Assembly (NCBI GenBank): GCA_028869995.1 | Contig: JAGWQN010000112.1 | Coordinates: 1-56,881, forward strand | Direction: 5' to 3' | DNA: 56,881 nt | Source of the DNA: Rhodospirillales bacterium | GTDB lineage: Bacteria; Pseudomonadota; Alphaproteobacteria; Acetobacterales; Acetobacteraceae | In this document: piece by piece, positions 23,824-33,320 of the stretch | Numbering within the stretch: position 1 is the stretch's first letter | Layout: every line of letters begins with the position of its first letter | The notes under the pieces: generated by a model | Databases searched by the model: none | Told to the model about the DNA's origin: nothing | What the model saw: only the letters and a program-made list of their open reading frames with translations | Position numbers and translations under genes: made by a program

Positions 23824-24483
23824 ATGGCCGTTGAGCGTGACGTTGCCGCCTTTGTCGGCGAGGCTCTGCGCGCCGGCGCCAGCCGGGCGAGCATTGCCGC
23901 GGCGCTGACGACCGCAGGATGGCCCGCGGCGCAGATCCAGGACGCGCTCGATGCCTATGCGCCGATCGACTTCGCCGTCCCGGTCCCGCGTCCGCGGCCG
24001 TATCTCTCGCCGTTCGAGACCTTCGCCTATCTGGTTTTGTTCACGGCGCTCTACTTCAGCGCGATGGCCCTGGGCCAGGTGCTGTTCCGCTTCATCGATC
24101 TGGCGATCCCCGACCCGACGACCAGAATTCTGGGCGTGAAGATGCAGCTCGAGGGGCTGCGCTGGTCGCTGTCCAGTCTGATCATCGCTTTTCCTGTCTT
24201 CGTCGGCATCTCCATCTATGCGCACCGTGCCACCCGCGCAGGCACGCTGCGGCGCGATTCCCGCGCGCGCAAATGGCTGACCTATTTCACCCTTTATGTC
24301 ACCGTCCTCGTGCTGCTGTCGGATCTGACCTATCTGCTCTTCAACTTTCTCCAGGGAGCCCTGACGGCGCGCTTCCTCCTGCGGGTGCTCGTGGTCGGCG
24401 TCATCGCCGGCACGATCTTCGTCTATTATCTCGGTGACGCGCGGCGCGAGCGGGCCGAGTCCGCGGCGCAGATTCCGCGATGA
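23824..24483 (+). CDS. DUF5671 domain membrane protein
   Basis: This 219-residue protein starts at the ATG at 23824, preceded by GAGGTGGGG; homology-like sequence begins with VAAFVGEALRAGASRASIAAALTTAGW, a helical N-terminal domain common to this group. PVPRPRPYLSPFETFAYLVLF leads into about four membrane helices (DUF5671). An upstream ATG at 23755 would add 23 unlikely residues. The function of the domain is not known. It is coupled to the small protein behind it by an ATGA overlap. Confidence 0.8.
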   Translation: MAVERDVAAFVGEALRAGASRASIAAALTTAGWPAAQIQDALDAYAPIDFAVPVPRPRPYLSPFETFAYLVLFTALYFSAMALGQVLFRFIDLAIPDPTTRILGVKMQLEGLRWSLSSLIIAFPVFVGISIYAHRATRAGTLRRDSRARKWLTYFTLYVTVLVLLSDLTYLLFNFLQGALTARFLLRVLVVGVIAGTIFVYYLGDARRERAESAAQIPR

Positions 24484-24881
24484 GGTCGGGGGCCGTCCTG
24501 CTCGCGGCCTTCATTGCGGTGGTCGCCGCGTCCGTGGTCGTGGGCCTGTTTCTCATCGGTTCTCCGGGCGAGCAGCGGCTTCGCCGTCTTGACGATGCGC
24601 GGGTCACCGATCTGCAGAACCTGTCCGGGGAGATCGCAGCCTACGTCCGCACGCACCATGCGCTTCCCCCAACCGTCGAGGCAGCGAGCCGACCAGGCTA
24701 TGCGATCCCGCGTGATCCTGTCAGCCGACAGCCCTACGGCTACGACGTGATCGATGCGACGCATTATCGCCTCTGCGCCGTCTTCCAGACCGCCGCCGCG
24801 GACGTCGCCGTCTACGAGGGCCGGGAGGCGCACCATGGCAAGGGCCAAACCTGCTTCACCTACGAGGTAAAGCTCCCATAG
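24480..24881 (+). CDS. Small membrane-anchored protein of unknown function
   Basis: The 133 residues hold one N-terminal helix (VLLAAFIAVVAASVVVGLFLI) and then an exported domain with DARVTDLQNLSGEIAAYVRTHHALP and DPVSRQPYGYDVIDATHYRLCAVF. The second part reads like a pilin-tip or pseudopilin-like sheet: one helix, then a short strand-rich end. It follows the DUF5671 gene with ATGA coupling, so the two are likely partners. No function can be assigned. Confidence 0.75.
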   Translation: MRSGAVLLAAFIAVVAASVVVGLFLIGSPGEQRLRRLDDARVTDLQNLSGEIAAYVRTHHALPPTVEAASRPGYAIPRDPVSRQPYGYDVIDATHYRLCAVFQTAAADVAVYEGREAHHGKGQTCFTYEVKLP

Positions 24882-24987
24882 CCTGGCGGCTGGCGGCGGC
24901 GTCGCACCGCCCGTCACCTCGGGCCTGCTCCGGCGCAGGCGGACCATCGAGAGCGCCGTGTCCCGGTTTGGCCCGACGTCGTCCGTC

Positions 24988-26190
24988 TCAGGCAGGCCGG
25001 AGGTCGCCCGAGGAGCCGGTGCGCGCCATGGTGACCGCAGCGACGAAGCCGCTGGCGGCAGCGACGGCCCCGACAAGGAAGGCCACGGGGACGCCGAAGC
25101 GGTCCGCGAGGAGCCCGGCGAGCGGCCCGGTGGTGGCGTAGGCGAGATCCTGAAAGGCGGAGAAGCTGCCCATGGCGGTGGCGCGCAGCCGCGGGTCGAC
25201 ACGGCGCACCACGACGATCGCCATGCACGGATAGACGAGCGAGCAGCCGAGCCCCGTCAGCATCGCTCCGGCGAGCGCCGCCAGGGGCCCGGGAGCGAGG
25301 AACAGAACGAGCTGGCCCAGCGCCTCGAACCCAAGCGAGACGATCGCCACCGGAACGCCTCCGAGACGATCCGGCAGGCGGCCGCCGACGATGCGCATGA
25401 GCACGAACCCGGCGGCGAAGCAGGTCAGGCCGAGCCAGGCGCGCGGCCAGCCATGGCGCACGAAATCCAGCGCGGCGAAGGCGCCGATGGCGGCGATGCC
25501 GACGCCCTGCAGCCCGACCACGATGCCCGGCCGGCCAATCGCGCGCAGCATCGTCCAGAGGCCCGGCCTTCCGCCGCCGCGCCCGTCCTCATGCGCCACC
25601 GCTGGCGGCAGGGGGCGGATCATCACCAGTCCCGCCAGCGGCAGCAGAACGCCGGCCAGCATCACCGCCGCAAAGCCGGCGCGCTGGTCGAGGCCGAGGC
25701 CGAGCGGCGCACCCAGGGCGAGCGCCGCATACATCCCCATGCCCATCAGCGCGATGAAACGGCCGGCGCGCGCCGTCCCGGCGACGTTGATCCCCCAGCC
25801 GAGCATGCCCACGAGCGTCAGGCTCTCGCCCAGGCCGAGCAGCAGGCGGCCGGCGAGCAGCACGCCGTAAGCCGTGAGGTGTGGCAGAGCCGGAATCGTC
25901 GAGGCCAGGCCGATGAGGTTGGCCGCGATGTAGACTGCAAGCCCGCGCACCATGCCCCGCCGCCCGCCCCAGCGGTCGGCGAAGCGGCCGGCATAGAGGC
26001 GGGTCGCGATCGTGGTGATGAACGGCAGGCCGGCCGCGAGGCCGCCGGCGCCGCTACCAAGGCCCAGCCTGCCGGTGACGTAGAGCGGGATCACCGGCAG
26101 CGGCGCGGCCACCGCCAGATAGGAGAGCGTCAGCGCCAGGGTGAGCCACCACAGGTCGCGGCCGAGGCGCGAGGTCGCGGGAGCGGTCAC
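24988..26190 (-). CDS. MFS transporter
   Basis: This 400-residue carrier has twelve predicted spans. The loop between helices 2 and 3 is GRFADRWGGRRGMV, and YVTGRLGLGSGAGGLAAGLPFI fits the arabinose-efflux/YfcJ-like branch. The second half repeats as LVYPCMAIVVVRRVDPRLRATAMGSFSAFQDLAY. It is the last gene of the long minus-strand run, 52 bases after the phosphatase gene. The substrate is unknown. Confidence 0.88.
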   Translation of the reverse strand: MTAPATSRLGRDLWWLTLALTLSYLAVAAPLPVIPLYVTGRLGLGSGAGGLAAGLPFITTIATRLYAGRFADRWGGRRGMVRGLAVYIAANLIGLASTIPALPHLTAYGVLLAGRLLLGLGESLTLVGMLGWGINVAGTARAGRFIALMGMGMYAALALGAPLGLGLDQRAGFAAVMLAGVLLPLAGLVMIRPLPPAVAHEDGRGGGRPGLWTMLRAIGRPGIVVGLQGVGIAAIGAFAALDFVRHGWPRAWLGLTCFAAGFVLMRIVGGRLPDRLGGVPVAIVSLGFEALGQLVLFLAPGPLAALAGAMLTGLGCSLVYPCMAIVVVRRVDPRLRATAMGSFSAFQDLAYATTGPLAGLLADRFGVPVAFLVGAVAAASGFVAAVTMARTGSSGDLRPA

Positions 26191-26242
26191 GCGCGGGACG
26201 CGGTCGCGGGATCGGCAGGCCGCGGAACGCCGGGCGGCCTGC

Positions 26243-27067
26243 TCATGCCTCGTCCCGTGTCAGCACCTCGTGCAGCGCATGGAAGGATGCCTCGTCGGGC
26301 GTGCACAGCAGGCCGCCGACGGTCTTGTCGATGCCGTAGGGGTGCTTGTCGAGGCGTGCGGAAAACCCGCCCGCCTCGCGGTGGAGCAGCACGCCGGGCG
26401 CGTGGTCCCACGGCATCAGCCGGCTGAACAGGAGGTAGTGGCAGTGTCCGCCTGCGGCGAGGCGGTACTCGTGGCCGGCGCAGCGATAGACGAAGCTCGC
26501 CGCGACACGCGGGAGGCGCTGGGCGATGCGGGTCCGCAGCGGTTCCGCCAGCGCGCGCCAGCTTGCAGCCCCGGCCATGCGCCGCACCGGAACCGGCGGG
26601 GCGACGCGCAGGTCCCGGGTCCGGCCCTCGCCCTCGATCCAGGCTCCCTCGCCGCGCAGCGCAAAGGCGGTGTCGCCGCCCACCGGGTCGTGGATCGCCG
26701 CGCCCACGATCTCGCCCCGGAGCACGACCGCCGCCATGCTCGCGAACAGCGGCAGCCCGTTGGCGAAGTTCCACGTGCCGTCCAGCGGATCGACGGTCAC
26801 GGTGAGATCGGCGGCGGCGGCGCGCGCGAGCAGAGCGGGGTCGCGCTCGGCAGCCTCCTCGCCGAGCACGAAGGCGTGCGGCAGCAACGTCGCGATCCCC
26901 TGCGCGATGCGCCGCTCCGCCGCCTCGTCGGCCTCGGTGACCACATCCATGGGGCCGGACTTGGTGCGGATATCGCCCGCGCCGAGGCGGCGGAAGCGCG
27001 GCATGATCTCGGCCGACGCGGCATCGGCGAGGATGGCGCCGAGGCTCTCCAGGGTCTTGCGGTTCAT
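26243..27067 (-). CDS. Inositol-monophosphatase-family phosphatase
   Basis: This 274-residue enzyme shows the IMPase metal and phosphate motifs: GEEAAERD near residue 69, DPLDGTWNFANGLP at about 93 and LMPWDHAPGVLL in the C-terminal half. Family members act on inositol phosphates, fructose-1,6-bisphosphate, PAP or histidinol phosphate. GTWNF and the overall length suit the IMPase/HisN branch but do not settle the substrate. The ATG overlaps the hflX stop (ATGA), so it is expressed with it. Confidence 0.9.
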   Translation of the reverse strand: MNRKTLESLGAILADAASAEIMPRFRRLGAGDIRTKSGPMDVVTEADEAAERRIAQGIATLLPHAFVLGEEAAERDPALLARAAAADLTVTVDPLDGTWNFANGLPLFASMAAVVLRGEIVGAAIHDPVGGDTAFALRGEGAWIEGEGRTRDLRVAPPVPVRRMAGAASWRALAEPLRTRIAQRLPRVAASFVYRCAGHEYRLAAGGHCHYLLFSRLMPWDHAPGVLLHREAGGFSARLDKHPYGIDKTVGGLLCTPDEASFHALHEVLTRDEA

Positions 27068-28302
27068 GGCTTCGCGGGCCGCTCGAAACGGGCGCGGTCG
27101 GCGGGCGCGAGGCGCACGGTGAGGTGCACGCCGCGGTCGTCGTCGTGGCGCTGCAGCACCTCGCCATGGCGGTAGAGCCAGGCTAGCCGCGCACCGTCGT
27201 CCGGCGGCAGCGTGTAGTCGGCGAGCTCCATTCCCGCGGCGATGCGTACATCGATGGCGGCTGCCAGCGCGGCCAGCCCCTCGCCGGTCAGCGCCGAGAC
27301 GGCGATGGCGCCGTTGCGCGCCGGCACCTCGTCGCAGCCGCCGAGCAGGTCGGCCTTGTTGAGCACTTCGATGGCCCGGCTCGGCCAGTCCGCATCGAGC
27401 ACGCCGTCGGCGACCATGCCGCCCAGCACGCCCAGCACGTCGGCGCGCTGCGCCGCACTGTCCGGGTGTGCCGCGTCGCGCACGTGCAGGATCACGTCGG
27501 CGCTGGCGACCTCCTCGAGCGTCGCGCGGAACGCGGCGATCAGCTCGGTCGGCAGCTCGCTGATGAAGCCGACGGTGTCGGAAAGGATGGCACGGCGGCC
27601 GGAGGGCAGGCGGATGCCACGCATGGTGGGATCGAGGGTCGCGAACAGCTGGTCGCGGGCGACCACGCCGGCTCCGGTCATGGCGTTGAAGAGCGTCGAC
27701 TTGCCGGCATTGGTGTAGCCGACCAGTGCCACGACCGGGAACGGCACGCGCCGTCGCGCGCCGCGGTGCAGCGCGCGGGTCCGGCGCACCTGTTCGAGCT
27801 CCTGGCGCAGGCGGACGATGCGCTCGCCGATGAGGCGCCGGTCGGCCTCGATCTGGGTCTCGCCGGGGCCGCCGAGGAACCCGAAGCCGCCGCGCTGGCG
27901 CTCCAGATGGGTCCAGGAGCGGACGAGGCGTGACCGCTGGTAGTCCAGATGCGCCAGCTCGACCTGCAGCGCGCCTTCGCGCGTCACCGCGCGCTCGCCG
28001 AAGATGTCGAGAATCAGCCCGGTGCGGTCGATGACCTTGCAGTTCCAGCCGCGCTCGAGGTTGCGCTGCTGCACCGGGGAGAGCTGCGCATCCACGACGA
28101 CCACCGCGACGTCCTCGCGCGCGATCGCCTCGCGCTGGTCCTCCACCTGCCCGGAGCCGAGCAGGGTCGAGGGCCGGCGAGCGCGCAGCGGCAGCACGGC
28201 GCTGTGGACGACGACCAGGCCGATGGCGCCGGCCAGCCCCACGGCCTCTGCCAGCCGCGCCGCCGCGGCGCGGGAGGCATCGACACTGCCATCGCCGGCC
28301 AC
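27064..28302 (-). CDS. hflX: Ribosome-associated GTPase HflX
   Basis: The 412 residues from the GTG at 28302 contain the HflX N-terminal domain ([39 protein letters not shown]), the glycine-rich linker [19 protein letters not shown] and the GTPase domain: [33 protein letters not shown] and NKADLL. It splits and rescues stalled 50S subunits. Coding sequence seems to continue upstream of this GTG, including VRAAVILPWDKP, a usual HflX beginning. No ATG, GTG or TTG lies there, only a CTG at 28413 with GGGAG seven bases before it. It follows hfq, as in many proteobacteria. Confidence 0.93.
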   Translation of the reverse strand: MAGDGSVDASRAAAARLAEAVGLAGAIGLVVVHSAVLPLRARRPSTLLGSGQVEDQREAIAREDVAVVVVDAQLSPVQQRNLERGWNCKVIDRTGLILDIFGERAVTREGALQVELAHLDYQRSRLVRSWTHLERQRGGFGFLGGPGETQIEADRRLIGERIVRLRQELEQVRRTRALHRGARRRVPFPVVALVGYTNAGKSTLFNAMTGAGVVARDQLFATLDPTMRGIRLPSGRRAILSDTVGFISELPTELIAAFRATLEEVASADVILHVRDAAHPDSAAQRADVLGVLGGMVADGVLDADWPSRAIEVLNKADLLGGCDEVPARNGAIAVSALTGEGLAALAAAIDVRIAAGMELADYTLPPDDGARLAWLYRHGEVLQRHDDDRGVHLTVRLAPADRARFERPAKP

Positions 28303-28399
28303 ACCGCCGGCCCCGGGAGCGCCACGCGGCTTGTCCCAGGGCAGGATGACGGCGGCCCTGACCGGGCCGGCAGGCCCCTGGTCGGGGTGGGAGCCGCGA

Positions 28400-28711
28400 T
28401 CAGGCGTCGGCAGGAAGAGACTCCCGCTGCGGTATGGTCAGTGTCGTCGCCGAGTTCGGCCGCTCCGCCGTCGCCTCCTTCGGGCCCTCGAAGAGCTGGA
28501 TCGGGGCGCCCGGCATGACGGTGCTGATGGCGTGCTTGTAGACGAGCTGCGTATGCCCGTCCCGGCGCAGCAGCATCGAGAAATTGTCGAACCAGGTAAT
28601 GATGCCCTGCAGCTTCACGCCGTTGACCAGGAAGACGGTGACGGGGGTCTTGCTCTTGCGCACATGGTTCAGGAACACGTCCTGGACATTCTGCGATTTT
28701 TCGGTAGCCAA
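28400..28711 (-). CDS. hfq: RNA chaperone Hfq (TTG start)
   Basis: The 103-residue product reads [19 protein letters not shown] from a TTG at 28711, with AAGGA at good spacing upstream. Sm1 (residues about 8-45) and Sm2 with YKHAISTV (58-65) are intact, so the hexameric ring and the U-rich RNA site are preserved. The C-terminal tail from residue about 75 is polar. Hfq pairs small RNAs with messages. An ATG lies 45 codons upstream, but the sequence between has no Hfq character. The gene lies just before hflX. Confidence 0.95.
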   Translation of the reverse strand: MATEKSQNVQDVFLNHVRKSKTPVTVFLVNGVKLQGIITWFDNFSMLLRRDGHTQLVYKHAISTVMPGAPIQLFEGPKEATAERPNSATTLTIPQRESLPADA

Positions 28712-28891
28712 GGCCGGTATCCTTTTCTTGTTGCGGCTGAGTGCTAGTTGACGGACGAACCTGCCCGCCTCTTCCGGCCCGCCCACACGACGGCCAAAAC
28801 CGGTATCGTGCAATGCAACATAGCATAGCCCGCGTCGCAGGTGCACACGATTCGTGGCTGGGTTGCCCTCAGCGCGGGCGAGGCCCCCGCC
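28712..28891. other. 180-base gap before hfq
   Basis: This lies between the oxidoreductase gene and hfq on the same strand and probably contains the hfq promoter. No promoter boxes, hairpin or small gene could be assigned with confidence. Confidence 0.35.
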
Positions 28892-29887
28892 TCAGGCCGC
28901 GCCTTCGGCCTTCAGCTGCGCGGCGATGGTCAGGCGCGAGACGGTGAAGACGTGGGCCTGGGCCATCGCCGTCTCGGTGCGGTCGCGCACATCGGCGAGG
29001 AAGGCGGCGAAATACGGCAGCGACCGGCCTTCGCAGGCGATGTGGCGCGTGCCCTTGCGGTCGACCAGGAACAGATGGTCCGTGCCGGGACGGCCCTCCA
29101 CGTCGACATACTTGCGCAGCTCGATCGTGCCCTCGGTGCCGGTCACCATGATCCGCCCGTCGCCCCACGTGGGCAATCCGTCCGGCGTGAACCAGTCGAC
29201 CCGGACGTAGCCGCGCGGTCCCTCGCTGCCGAGCACGATCTCGCCGAAATCCTGAAACCCCGGCCGGGTGCCGAAGCTGCCGATATGGGCGAGTTCGACG
29301 CGCGGCTCGCGCACGCCGGTGAAGGCGATGAACTGGTCGATCTGATGCGAGGCGATATCGCCGAGGATGCCGCCGTAGCGCGCCCGCTCCCAGAACCAGG
29401 CGGGGCGGATCGGTGCGTTGAGGCGGTGCGGGCCGAGGCCGATCGTCTGCACCACCTGCCCGATCGCCCCCGCGCGGACCAGCGCCAGCGCCTCATACGT
29501 GCTCGGTGTCAGGAAGCGCTCGGTGAAGCAGGTGTGCCAGATGCGCCCGGTCTCGCGGACGCATGCCTCCAGCGCCTCGAGATCGTCGAGCGTGGTAACG
29601 CCCGGTTTGTCGCTCATCACGTCCTTGCCCGCGCGCATCGCCGCGATCGCCAGCGTCGCGCGGTCGGCGGGTATCGCGGCGGTGGCGACGAAGGCGACCG
29701 AGCGGTCCTCGAGCAGCGCCGCGCGCGGCTTCGACGGGATCTGCGGGAAGCGCTTGACGAAGCCCTCGACCACGCCGGGATCGGAGGTCTGCGGACAATA
29801 GCCTGCGCACTCGGCGCCTGCCTTCAGCAGGTTTTCCGTCAGATCAAAGATATGCCGGTGGTCCAGGCCGATAGCAGCGAATTTCAT
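28892..29887 (-). CDS. Gfo/Idh/MocA-family oxidoreductase
   Basis: This 331-residue protein has an N-terminal nucleotide-binding domain and the family's DKPGVTTLDDLEAL segment (the EKP-type motif is DKP here), then GGILGDIASHQIDQFIAF, with the substrate-side histidine. The dinucleotide loop AAIGLDHRHIFDL is unusual, as it lacks a clear GxGxxG. Such enzymes oxidise or reduce sugars or inositols with NAD(P). The gene starts 9 bases after serS and so is in the same transcript. Its substrate is unknown. Confidence 0.88.
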   Translation of the reverse strand: MKFAAIGLDHRHIFDLTENLLKAGAECAGYCPQTSDPGVVEGFVKRFPQIPSKPRAALLEDRSVAFVATAAIPADRATLAIAAMRAGKDVMSDKPGVTTLDDLEALEACVRETGRIWHTCFTERFLTPSTYEALALVRAGAIGQVVQTIGLGPHRLNAPIRPAWFWERARYGGILGDIASHQIDQFIAFTGVREPRVELAHIGSFGTRPGFQDFGEIVLGSEGPRGYVRVDWFTPDGLPTWGDGRIMVTGTEGTIELRKYVDVEGRPGTDHLFLVDRKGTRHIACEGRSLPYFAAFLADVRDRTETAMAQAHVFTVSRLTIAAQLKAEGAA

Positions 29888-29896
29888 GCGCCGTCC

Positions 29897-31165
29897 TCAG
29901 GAAATATGATCGACCCCGCCGACCCACGGGCGCAGCGCGGGGGGGATGGCGATGCTGCCATCGGAACGCTGGTGGTTCTCCAGGACGGCAATCAACGCCC
30001 GCCCGACCGCCACGCCGGAGCCGTTCAGCGTGTGGACATGGGCGACCTTGCCGTCCGCCGCGCGAAAGCGGGCATTCATCCGCCGCGCCTGGAAGGCGCG
30101 CATGTTCGAGCAGGAGGAGATCTCCCGCCAGGCGCGCTGCCCGGGCAGCCAGACTTCGAGGTCGTGCGTGCGCGCCGAGCCGAAGCCGGTGTCGCCGGCG
30201 GAAAGGATCACGCGGCGCCACGGAATTTCGAGCTTTTCCAGGATCACCTCGGCGCACTGCGTCATGCGCTCGTGCTCCTCGGCGGAATGATCCGGATGCG
30301 TGATCGAGACCAGTTCGACCTTGTTGAACTGATGCTGGCGCAGCATGCCGCGGGTATCGCGTCCGGCCGAGCCCGCCTCGCTACGGAAGCACGGCGTGAG
30401 CGCCGTGAGACGGATCGGCAGTTTCGCCTCCGCGATGATCTCGCCGGCGGCAAGGTTGGTCAGCGGCACCTCCGCGGTCGGGATCAGCCACCGCCCGTCG
30501 GTGGTGCGGAACAGGTCGTCCGCAAATTTCGGCAGCTGGCCGGTGCCATAGACGGTGGCATCGTTGACCAGCAGCGGCACGAAGACCTCCTCGTAGCCAT
30601 GCTGCTCGGTGTGGATGTCGAGCATGAACTGCCCGAGGCCGCGCTCCAGCCTCGCGAGGCCGCGCCGCAGCACCGTGAAGCGCGCGCCGGCGATGCGGGC
30701 CGCCGCCGCGAAATCCATCTGGCCCATCGCCTCGCCGAGCTCGAAATGCTCGCGCACGGCGTTGCCGGCGTGGGCCGGCTCGCGCCCGACCCGCAGCACG
30801 ACGTTGGCGCTCTCGTCCACGCCGTCCGGCACCTCGGTATCGAGGATATTGGGCAGCGCCTCGAGGATGGCGGTCATCGCCGCCTCGGCGGCGCCAGCCT
30901 CCCGCTCCAGCGTCTCGATCTGCGTCCGCAGTGAGGCGCCTTCCGCTTCCAGCGCGGCGCTGTCGGCCCCGTTCCGCCTGGCCTCGCCGATGCGCTTGGC
31001 TAGGGCATTGCGCGCCGCCTGCAGCTCCTGCAGCCGCGTCTGGGCCGTGCGTCGCGCCGTGTCGTGCGCCAGGATCGCAGCCGCAGGGCCGGGCGCTATG
31101 CCGCGCCTGCGCATCGCCGCGTCGAACGCCTCGGGTTGCTCGCGGATGGCGCGGATATCGTGCAT
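29897..31165 (-). CDS. serS: Seryl-tRNA synthetase
   Basis: This 422-residue class II synthetase charges tRNA-Ser. It has an N-terminal coiled-coil arm (residues about 30-100; [22 protein letters not shown] to TLEREAG) and a catalytic core: motif 1 around [15 protein letters not shown], motif 2 [30 protein letters not shown] and motif 3 [17 protein letters not shown]. The ATG at 31165 is chosen because the arm begins there. The frame runs open upstream through tatC but without homology. It follows tatC by 11 bases. Confidence 0.96.
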   Translation of the reverse strand: MHDIRAIREQPEAFDAAMRRRGIAPGPAAAILAHDTARRTAQTRLQELQAARNALAKRIGEARRNGADSAALEAEGASLRTQIETLEREAGAAEAAMTAILEALPNILDTEVPDGVDESANVVLRVGREPAHAGNAVREHFELGEAMGQMDFAAAARIAGARFTVLRRGLARLERGLGQFMLDIHTEQHGYEEVFVPLLVNDATVYGTGQLPKFADDLFRTTDGRWLIPTAEVPLTNLAAGEIIAEAKLPIRLTALTPCFRSEAGSAGRDTRGMLRQHQFNKVELVSITHPDHSAEEHERMTQCAEVILEKLEIPWRRVILSAGDTGFGSARTHDLEVWLPGQRAWREISSCSNMRAFQARRMNARFRAADGKVAHVHTLNGSGVAVGRALIAVLENHQRSDGSIAIPPALRPWVGGVDHIS

Positions 31166-31176
31166 CGGGCTGGTCC

Positions 31177-32001
31177 CTAGGTCGTCGCTTCGCCAGTGTC
31201 TTCGTCCTCGTCGTCCTCGTCGTCCTCGACTTTCGGCTCGACGATGCGGGCGGCGATGATCGAGCTTTCGTACAGCAGCACCAGCGGCACGGCGAGGCCG
31301 GTCTGGGTGAAGACGTCCGGCGGCGCCAGCACGGCGGCGATCACGAACATGCCGACATAGGCATAGCGCCGGTAGCGCTTGAGCGACTTGGACGAGACGA
31401 TGCCCACCTTCGCCAGCAGCGAGAGCCCGACCGGCAGCTCGAAGGCGACGCCGAAGGCCAGGATCAGCTTCATCACCAGGTCGAGATATTCCGACACCCG
31501 CGGCATGGCGACGATGGGTATGCCCCCGCCGCCCGTAGGCGATTGAAACGACAAGAAAAAGTGCCAAGCGTAGGGAAACACGAAGTAATAGGCGAGCGCC
31601 GCTCCCATCAGGAACAGGATCGGCGTGGCGATGAGGAAGGGCAGCATTGCCCGCTTCTCGCTGCGATAGAGGCCGGGAGCTACGAAGAGCCAGAGCTGCG
31701 TCGCCAGCACCGGGAAGGACAGGAACAGCGCCCCGAACATCGCCACCTTCAGATACGTGAAGAAGGCTTCGTAGAGCTGCGTGAAGATGAGCTCAGTGTT
31801 GGCCTGCCCCTGGCCCTTGAGCGCCTGCGCCAGCGGCTCGGCGAGGAAGGCGTAGATCCAGGCTGAAAAATGATAGCAGACGAGAAAGGCGATGAGGAAC
31901 GCCACGCCCGACCACAGCAGGCGGCGGCGCAGCTCGATCAGATGGTCGAGCAGCGGCATCGGCTTGTCGTTGATCGGGTCTTCTGTCTCGGTTTCGGACA
32001 C
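31177..32001 (-). CDS. tatC: Twin-arginine translocase subunit TatC
   Basis: This 274-residue membrane protein with six spans starts with the diagnostic [18 protein letters not shown] loop; [19 protein letters not shown] follows. It ends in a very acidic tail ([17 protein letters not shown]). TatC recognises twin-arginine signals together with TatB and builds the transport site for folded proteins. A possible client in the window is the binding protein at 9489-11075. It follows tatB after 33 bases. Confidence 0.96.
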   Translation of the reverse strand: MSETETEDPINDKPMPLLDHLIELRRRLLWSGVAFLIAFLVCYHFSAWIYAFLAEPLAQALKGQGQANTELIFTQLYEAFFTYLKVAMFGALFLSFPVLATQLWLFVAPGLYRSEKRAMLPFLIATPILFLMGAALAYYFVFPYAWHFFLSFQSPTGGGGIPIVAMPRVSEYLDLVMKLILAFGVAFELPVGLSLLAKVGIVSSKSLKRYRRYAYVGMFVIAAVLAPPDVFTQTGLAVPLVLLYESSIIAARIVEPKVEDDEDDEDEDTGEATT

Positions 32002-32034
32002 GCGTGACGCTCGAACTGAAGGTGGAATGGCAGG

Positions 32035-32496
32035 CTACTGCGGCAGCAGGATGCCGGGAGGGATGAAGGCCGGCGGCTTCGGCGCGCTGGCGATCTCGGG
32101 CGGAATGAACGGCGGCACACCCTCGATCTGCGGCGGCGGCGCGATATCCGTCAGCGGCTCCGCGGCAACCGGGGTGGTGGCGGTCGGTGCGCTGCCCGCT
32201 TCGCCCAGGATATCGCCCGAGAAGGCGGCCTTCAGGGTGCCGTCGGGATCGACCGCTTTCTCGACGGTGGAGGTCACGTCGAAATTGCGCAGCTCGTTGA
32301 TCGTGTCGGTGACGCCGCTGATGTCCACCTCGCGCACCAGCTCGTCGACATGGCTCTGGAACTCGGCGGCGAGGCGGCGCGCCTTCTTGATCGCCTGCGT
32401 CACCGCTCGGATGGCGACGGGCAGATCTTTGGGGCCGATGGCGATCAGCGCCACCCCCCCGATGAGGAGAACCTCGGACCAGGCAAGACCGAACAT
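32035..32496 (-). CDS. tatB: Twin-arginine translocase subunit TatB
   Basis: The 153 residues begin with the hydrophobic helix and amphipathic bend of TatB (MFGLAWSEVLLIGGVALIAIGPKDLPVAIR), followed by an amphipathic helix (ATQ-type stretch to about residue 60) and a proline-rich tail. It forms the signal-receiving complex with TatC. No tatA-like gene lies between it and scpB (53 bases), so TatA must be encoded elsewhere or TatB has to act for both. The long tail and GPKDLP favour TatB over TatA. Confidence 0.92.
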   Translation of the reverse strand: MFGLAWSEVLLIGGVALIAIGPKDLPVAIRAVTQAIKKARRLAAEFQSHVDELVREVDISGVTDTINELRNFDVTSTVEKAVDPDGTLKAAFSGDILGEAGSAPTATTPVAAEPLTDIAPPPQIEGVPPFIPPEIASAPKPPAFIPPGILLPQ

Positions 32497-32549
32497 GGGG
32501 ACCTGCTAGCAGGAGCTGGCGGCGAAGGAAAACCGCCGTTGCAAAGACG

Positions 32550-33320
32550 TCATGAATGCGGCTCCGGCTGGGGCGTCTGCGGCGCCTCCGGCTCGGCCTC
32601 GGGGGGCATGGTTTCGCCCTCCTGGGCGGCCGGATCGGGCGCCTGCGCCGCGCTCTCGGGTGCCGCCGCCGCGACCTCGGCGTTGGAGGCGTTGGGCATC
32701 TCGACCAGCAGCTCCTCGCGTCGCGGCAGGTCGCGCAGGCTCTGCAGCTGGAACTGGGCCAGGAAATTGGCGGTCGTGCCCCAGAGCGCCGGCCGGCCGG
32801 GCGTCTCGCGCCGGCCGCGCGGGCCGACGAGTCCCGCCTCGAGCAGCGCGTCGAGCGTTGCCTGGGAGACGGAGGCGCCGCGGATTTCCTCGATCTCGGC
32901 GCGGGTCACGGGCTGGTGATAGGCGATAATGGCCAGCGTCTCCATCGCCGCGCGCGGCAGCCGGCGCGGCTGTGGAATGACCCGGGTGAGCGCGGGCGCA
33001 AGGTCGGTGGCGGTACGGAACTGCCAGCCCCCCGCGGTCTGGACGAGCTCCACGCCGCGCCCGGCATAGCGTTCGGCAAGGCCGGCGAGCACCGCATCGG
33101 CGTCCGCCCCGTCGGGCAGCGCCTGCACCAGGGCCCGCGCCGGCACCGGCTCGGCAGCGGCGAAGATCAGTGCCTCGGCGAGGCGCAGCTGTGCCTCGGT
33201 GACGACGATGCCGGCCGCGGGCGCCGCCGCCTCCGGCCCGTCCGGTGTTGCCGGCTGTGCGTCCGGTGCCGGGGGCTCGGCGTCCTGCGCCGGCGGCTCG
33301 GCGCGGGGCGTGTCAGCCAT
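32550..33320 (-). CDS. scpB: Segregation and condensation protein ScpB
   Basis: The 256 residues hold two winged-helix domains typical of ScpB (EAQLRLAEALIFAAAEPVPARAL; RLPRAAMETLAIIAYHQPVTRAEIEEIRG; GLVGPRGRRETPGRPALWGTT). They are framed by a proline/alanine-rich N-terminus and an acidic proline-rich C-terminus. The ATG at 33320 overlaps scpA by 8 bases and follows GAGGAACAGG. With ScpA and SMC it forms the chromosome condensing complex. Confidence 0.94.
   Translation of the reverse strand: MADTPRAEPPAQDAEPPAPDAQPATPDGPEAAAPAAGIVVTEAQLRLAEALIFAAAEPVPARALVQALPDGADADAVLAGLAERYAGRGVELVQTAGGWQFRTATDLAPALTRVIPQPRRLPRAAMETLAIIAYHQPVTRAEIEEIRGASVSQATLDALLEAGLVGPRGRRETPGRPALWGTTANFLAQFQLQSLRDLPRREELLVEMPNASNAEVAAAAPESAAQAPDPAAQEGETMPPEAEPEAPQTPQPEPHS

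Noticed and set aside
28841-30934. A 697-codon plus-strand open frame
   Set aside because: It covers the oxidoreductase and serS genes on the other strand; composition is typical of an antisense shadow.
31201-31233. Repeated GTCCTC triplet run in the tatC tail
   Set aside because: It simply encodes the acidic D/E tail of TatC; short codon repeats of this kind are common and need no special explanation.
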